A stretch of DNA of 64,000 bases from JAAYVZ01 sp035384965 (GTDB lineage: Bacteria > Acidobacteriota > Thermoanaerobaculia > Thermoanaerobaculales > Thermoanaerobaculaceae). This document shows positions 60,380 through 64,000 of the stretch, piece by piece. The stretch lies in NCBI GenBank assembly GCA_035384965.1, contig DAOOJE010000011.1:41832-105831 (forward strand). The letters run 5' to 3'. The notes beneath the pieces are model-generated. The model had not been told where the DNA came from and ran no database searches. It worked only from the letters and a program-made list of their open reading frames with translations. Position numbers and translations under genes: made by a program. Numbering within the stretch: position 1 is the first letter of the stretch; each line of letters starts with the position of its first letter.

Positions 60380-63223
60380 TTGCTGGCCGCCGTCGCCACC
60401 CCCGACTCCGGGTGGGATGAGCGTTTCACCACCCGCTGGTGGGGCCTTGAAGAGGGGCTGCCGCAGATCTCTGTGAACGCCATCCTTCACGGCCGCGACG
60501 GCTTTCTCTGGGTAGGCACCTTCGGCGGGCTGGTGCGCTTCGACGGGCTCAGCTTTCAGATGGTGCCGTCGCGCTCCGGGCAGGTGCCGGCGTTCCCGCG
60601 GGTGCTGTGTCTCGAGGAGGGTCCCTCCGGAAGGCTGTGGGTGGGGATGGAGGCGGGGGGACTGGCGGAGGTGCGCCACGGTGAGCTGGTTGCCCCTGCG
60701 GATCTCCCTTCCCTCGGTGACACCACCGTGTTCGGCATCAGCGAGGAGCCGGGTGGCGCCCTGTGGGTCACTGCCATGGGGCGGGGGCTGTCGCGTCTCA
60801 CTCCCACCTCGGTGACCACCTGGGGCGAGGGGGAGGGGCTGGGCGGAGGACAACCGATCAAGGTGCTCGCCCTGCCGGGCGGCGGGGCGCTCGTCAACGT
60901 GGGCTACCGTCTCATGGAGGCACAGGAAGGGGCCTCCCTGCGTCCCCTGTCGCTCCCCGCCTCCATCTCCGACTTCAACCTCGATGTGGACGGCTCGGTG
61001 CTCGCCTCCAGCCTCGACGGGGCGCTCTACCGCCTGCGGGGCGGGGGGAAGGAAACTCTCAAGCCCCCGCTGCGCGAGACGGGGTTCGCGTCCTCGTTCT
61101 TCGCCCGGGACTCAGGAGGGCGCACGTGGGCCATCGTACGCCGGCGCGGCCTGTTTCTGGTCGAGGGGAAGGGGGTGCGCCCGGTGAACTGTCCGGGCGT
61201 GGCCGGCCGCGCGTTCAATTGCTTCGCCGCTGACCGGGAGGGAGGCCTGTGGCTGGGCACCCAGGACGCCGGCCTGGTGCAGGTGTCGCTCGCCTCCTTC
61301 CGCGTCCTCTCCCGGGCCGACGGCCTGCCGGGCGAGGTGGTGCGCCCCGTCGTCGAGGCCCACGACGGGAGCATCTGGGCAGCCGTGAGCTGTAACGTGC
61401 TGGTGCGCTGGAACGGTTCGGCGCTCACCCGCCTGGAGCTTCCAAACCGCGCCGGCTTCGACGGCTGCGTGTACTCACTCCTGGTCCGGCGTGACGGTAC
61501 CCTCCTCGCTTCGGGGTACTCCCAGGGGGTGGTGCGGATCGCGAACGGCAGGCTCACAGGATACCCCCGCCCGGCCCCGCGCTTTCCCACCGCCCTGCTG
61601 GAAGATCGGCGGGGACACCTCTGGGTGGGCACGCGGTTTGCCGGAGTGAGCCGCATCGAGGGCCCCTCTCCCCGCGACTTTCGCGCCAGCGACGGGCTGC
61701 CCTCCGACCAGGTGGCCACCCTCATGGAGGACGAGGATGGCCGCCTGTTGGTGGGCACCGCCGCCGGGGTGGGGGTGATCGACGGGGACCGCGTCGTCCC
61801 CCTGGCCACCACCGGCGACCCCATGCTCCCGGCGGTGCGCGCCCTCCTGCGGGAAGGGCCGCACCTGTGGCTGGGCAGCTACGGCGCTGGCCTGGGGCTG
61901 GTGGAGAACGGCCGTCTCTTCCGCTTCACCACCGCGCACGGACTGCCGGAAGGGGTGGCCTCGTACCTCCACCGGGACCGCCACGGTTACCTCTGGTGGA
62001 CCGGCAACCGCGGCATCTACCGGGCGCGCGTGTCAGCGCTGGTGGACGCGGCCCGCGGCGTCGCCCGCCGGGTCCCGGTGCAGCGTTTCGGCACGGCCGA
62101 CGGGCTGCTTTCGGCCGAGACGAACGGCGGTTTCCTGCCCGCCGGCTGCGCCGCCCGCGACGGCCGCCTCTACGTGCCCACGGTCCAGGGGCTGGCCATC
62201 GTCGACCCCGCCCGCCTGGCCCAACAACCAAGCGCCCCCACCCCCCTCCTCGACCGAGTGGTGGTGGACGGCCAGCCGGCCACACCCGAAGGCGGCACCC
62301 TCACGGTGCCCGGCAGCACCCGCCGGGTGGAGTTCCGCTTCAGCGCCCCCACCTTCCACGCCCCCCAGGCCGTGCGTTTCCTCAAGCGCCTGGAAGGGTT
62401 TGATCCCGACTGGGTGGAGGGCGACGGGGATTCCCACGCGACCTTCACCGGCCTTCCGCCGGGCCGCTACATCCTCGCGGTGCGCACGGTCAACCACACC
62501 GGTATCGTCGGACCGCCCCACCAGCTTCTCACGCTCGTGGTGCAGGCCCGCCTTACCCAGCGCCTGTCCTTCCGCCTCGGGGTCGTCGGGGTCCTGCTGG
62601 CCCTCGTCGCCGCCACCGTGGGCGGCCGCGTGGTGGCCTTGCGGCACCGCAACCTGCTGCTCGCCCGGCTGGTCCGGCAGCGCACCCGCGAGCTGGAGAC
62701 GGCCAACCGCCAGCTGGCCCGGCAGGCCCACATCGATGCCCTCACCGGTCTGTACAACCGGGGAGCCTTTACCGCTCAACTGGTCGAGCACATGGAACTG
62801 GCCGTTCGCCATGAGCGTGCCCTGGCCGTGGTGATGATGGACGTGGACCACTTCAAGGCGTACAACGACGCGCTCGGCCACGTGGCCGGGGACACCTGTC
62901 TGCGCCGCCTGGGCAGCCAGTTGTTGGCCTGCCTGTACCAGCCCAGCGACGTGGCGGCGCGCCTCGGCGGCGAGGAGTTTGCCCTCCTTCTGTCCGGCGC
63001 CAACCTGGCGCACGCCGCCGCGGTGGCCAAGCGGGTGTGCGCCAGCATCGAGCGGCTGGCGATCCCTCACCCGACCTCGCCGGTTGCCCCCGTCGTCACG
63101 GTGAGCTGCGGGTACGCCAGCCTCGCCGACCTGCCCGAGCCCAACGGCGACGCGCTGCTGCGGGCCGCCGACGAGGCGCTCTACCGGGCCAAGTCGGCGG
63201 GCCGCAACCGCGTGAGCGGGTAA
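60380..63223 (+). CDS. Reg_prop propeller - Y_Y_Y - GGDEF receptor (diguanylate cyclase)
   Basis: 947 residues from a TTG, the only in-phase start in the region. Leu/Ala-rich residues before and after it read as a signal peptide (LAAGGLLLAAVATP), so the true start may lie upstream. Propeller blades of the Reg_prop type (GRDGFLWVGTFGGLVRFDG, RRGHLWVGTRFAGVSRIEG, GYLWWTGNRGIYR) fill residues 15-600. A Y_Y_Y domain follows (FRFSAPTFHAPQAVRF, LPPGRYILAVRTVN), then one transmembrane helix near 735-755, a coiled coil and a GGDEF domain (RLGGEEFALLLSG). The inhibition site is QPSD rather than RxxD. The periplasmic propeller probably senses a glycan or similar ligand and controls c-di-GMP. Confidence 0.88.
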   Translation: MLAAVATPDSGWDERFTTRWWGLEEGLPQISVNAILHGRDGFLWVGTFGGLVRFDGLSFQMVPSRSGQVPAFPRVLCLEEGPSGRLWVGMEAGGLAEVRHGELVAPADLPSLGDTTVFGISEEPGGALWVTAMGRGLSRLTPTSVTTWGEGEGLGGGQPIKVLALPGGGALVNVGYRLMEAQEGASLRPLSLPASISDFNLDVDGSVLASSLDGALYRLRGGGKETLKPPLRETGFASSFFARDSGGRTWAIVRRRGLFLVEGKGVRPVNCPGVAGRAFNCFAADREGGLWLGTQDAGLVQVSLASFRVLSRADGLPGEVVRPVVEAHDGSIWAAVSCNVLVRWNGSALTRLELPNRAGFDGCVYSLLVRRDGTLLASGYSQGVVRIANGRLTGYPRPAPRFPTALLEDRRGHLWVGTRFAGVSRIEGPSPRDFRASDGLPSDQVATLMEDEDGRLLVGTAAGVGVIDGDRVVPLATTGDPMLPAVRALLREGPHLWLGSYGAGLGLVENGRLFRFTTAHGLPEGVASYLHRDRHGYLWWTGNRGIYRARVSALVDAARGVARRVPVQRFGTADGLLSAETNGGFLPAGCAARDGRLYVPTVQGLAIVDPARLAQQPSAPTPLLDRVVVDGQPATPEGGTLTVPGSTRRVEFRFSAPTFHAPQAVRFLKRLEGFDPDWVEGDGDSHATFTGLPPGRYILAVRTVNHTGIVGPPHQLLTLVVQARLTQRLSFRLGVVGVLLALVAATVGGRVVALRHRNLLLARLVRQRTRELETANRQLARQAHIDALTGLYNRGAFTAQLVEHMELAVRHERALAVVMMDVDHFKAYNDALGHVAGDTCLRRLGSQLLACLYQPSDVAARLGGEEFALLLSGANLAHAAAVAKRVCASIERLAIPHPTSPVAPVVTVSCGYASLADLPEPNGDALLRAADEALYRAKSAGRNRVSG

Positions 63224-63263
63224 AGGCGGGAGAGGGAGCTGACCCGCGGCGGCTGGGACAGAG

Positions 63264-63874
63264 TGGGCGCCGGTCCCGTTCATCGACGGCGAGGCCGCGG
63301 CGCTGGTGCTCCGGCACAGAGTGTTTCGCTTCTTGCAAGCTGAGGGCTTGCTGTCGGAGGAGCGGACGCGGCTGCTGCTGTCGTGGCGGCACTCGGGCTT
63401 TTCGGTGCACACCTCGGTCCCCGTGCCGCCGGATGACCGGGACGGTCTCGAACATCTGGCTCGGTTGCGCCCACCGGTGAGCCTCGAGCGCCTGCACGTA
63501 GGCGAGGACGCACAAGCGATCGCCTACGCGGGCCGCAGGCGGGGCGGCGCCAGCCACGAGCCGGACGTGAGCTCGGCCCCGCTCGACCCGAAGGAGTTCC
63601 TCGCTCGCGTGCTCATGCACATTCCCGAGCCGCGCCGGCACGTCATCCGGTCCTACGGCGCGTACTCGAGCGTCGTGAGGGCTCGGCGCGCGCGGCAGGC
63701 GGCCGTGACGGTCGGCGGCGGGGCTGCGGCGGCCCTCCACCCCCGCAGCGCGCGCCGGCCGGTCTCGAGTGGCGGGCGGCGCGCCGCCGCTGGGCGCAGC
63801 TCATTCGTCGCATCTGGAAGGTCGATCCCCTGGTGTGCCCGCGCTGCGGCCGAAGCACGCGCATCATCACGTTT
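63264..63874 (+). pseudogene. IS91-family (Y2/HUH) transposase, frameshifted C-terminal remnant
   Basis: The reading WAPVPFIDGEAAALVLRHRV, then LLLSWRHSGFSVHTSV, EFLARVLMHIPEPRRHVIRS and YGAYSSVVRARR matches the C-terminal half of IS91-type putative transposases. Near 63730 the frame shifts by one base. The next frame continues with WRAARRRWAQLIRRIWKVDP and the zinc-ribbon-like LVCPRCGRSTRIITF. Sequence then diverges from the family. The HUH and tyrosine catalytic region is absent from the window. It is an inactive remnant, or the last part of an element whose frame was disrupted. Confidence 0.75.
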
Positions 63875-64000
63875 GCGCGTTCCGGAAAATCTGGCCTCTT
63901 CGTTCCAGGAATTGTGGCCGGTTCTGATGCGGTGTCAAGGGGTGGGGCCAGGTTCCCGTCAAAGTCGCGGGGGTCTGGGGAGTGGGAGGGTTCGGGCATG
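63875..64000. other. Window end after IS91-type remnant
   Basis: No gene recognised. It contains GTGTCAAGGGGTGGGGCCAG-type sequence that may belong to a mobile-element end. Confidence 0.3.

Noticed and set aside
1..64000. CRISPR arrays, tRNA or rRNA genes
   Set aside because: No regularly spaced direct repeats of 25-40 bases and no cloverleaf-compatible or rRNA-like sequence were noticed.
1..64000. IPTLxxWG-CTERM substrate for exosortase H
   Set aside because: C-termini of all exported proteins in the window lack the motif, a following hydrophobic helix and basic tail.

Overview
The window is a G+C-rich bacterial chromosome segment with tightly packed genes. The gene set is a six-subunit Rnf complex with an RseC-like partner, exosortase H with dTDP-rhamnose genes, FecR/YXWGXW and TPR lipoproteins, PMT-type glycosyltransferases, and a DAK2-DegV fusion. 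It suggests a Gram-negative member of the Acidobacteriota (Thermoanaerobaculia/Holophagae-like). That placement rests on gene content and G+C only and is an inference. No rRNA, tRNA, CRISPR or prophage was seen.

Layout. 0-5.2 kb: the 5' part of a sigma-54 response regulator (minus, cut by the window edge), two overlapping PMT-type glycosyltransferases, and a decayed IS256-type transposase tail. 5.2-9.8 kb: a three-gene operon of exported proteins of unknown function. Its putative promoter has a spacer made entirely of an AG dinucleotide tract, so it is a candidate phase-variable promoter. 10-16 kb: a nucleotide-sugar epimerase, two paralogous zinc-ribbon mini-proteins flanking a FakA-FakB-like fusion, asparaginase II, an FHA protein and a thioesterase. 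16-19 kb (minus): rfbB-rfbD-xrtH-membrane protein, linking rhamnose supply to exosortase H. 19.2-23.2 kb: two exported proteins in DNA of visibly lower G+C. The first has an SLH-like C-terminal module interrupted by a frameshift. 23.3-37.6 kb: folE-pterin dehydratase, a TPR lipoprotein, a GAF-RsbU phosphatase, a beta-helix acyltransferase-like protein, a FecR/YXWGXW surface protein, a DUF547-like lipoprotein, a YyaL-type protein, a PAS-GGDEF cyclase, and a MacA-like/MacB-like pair without an ATPase. 37.6-43.4 kb: a large subtilase, a queuosine-salvage (Qng1-like) enzyme and ApbE. 43.4-49.7 kb: a methyltransferase and the rseC-rnfCDGEAB operon (minus). 50-53 kb: a cyclic-2,3-diphosphoglycerate-synthetase family protein and guaA. 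53.4-64 kb: a hybrid histidine kinase, a complete MFP-ATPase-permease-permease exporter (minus), a Reg_prop-Y_Y_Y-GGDEF receptor, and an IS91-type transposase remnant at the right edge.

How it works together. ApbE could flavinylate RnfG and RnfD, supporting Na+/H+-coupled ferredoxin:NAD electron flow. The rhamnose and epimerase genes, the PMT-like transferases and exosortase H point to cell-surface glycan and protein display. Two diguanylate cyclases, an RsbU-type phosphatase, a hybrid kinase and an NtrC-type regulator show dense signalling. Several genes have a -10-like hexamer (often TATACT) ending six to nine bases before the start codon and no Shine-Dalgarno sequence. This suggests that leaderless transcripts are common in this organism.
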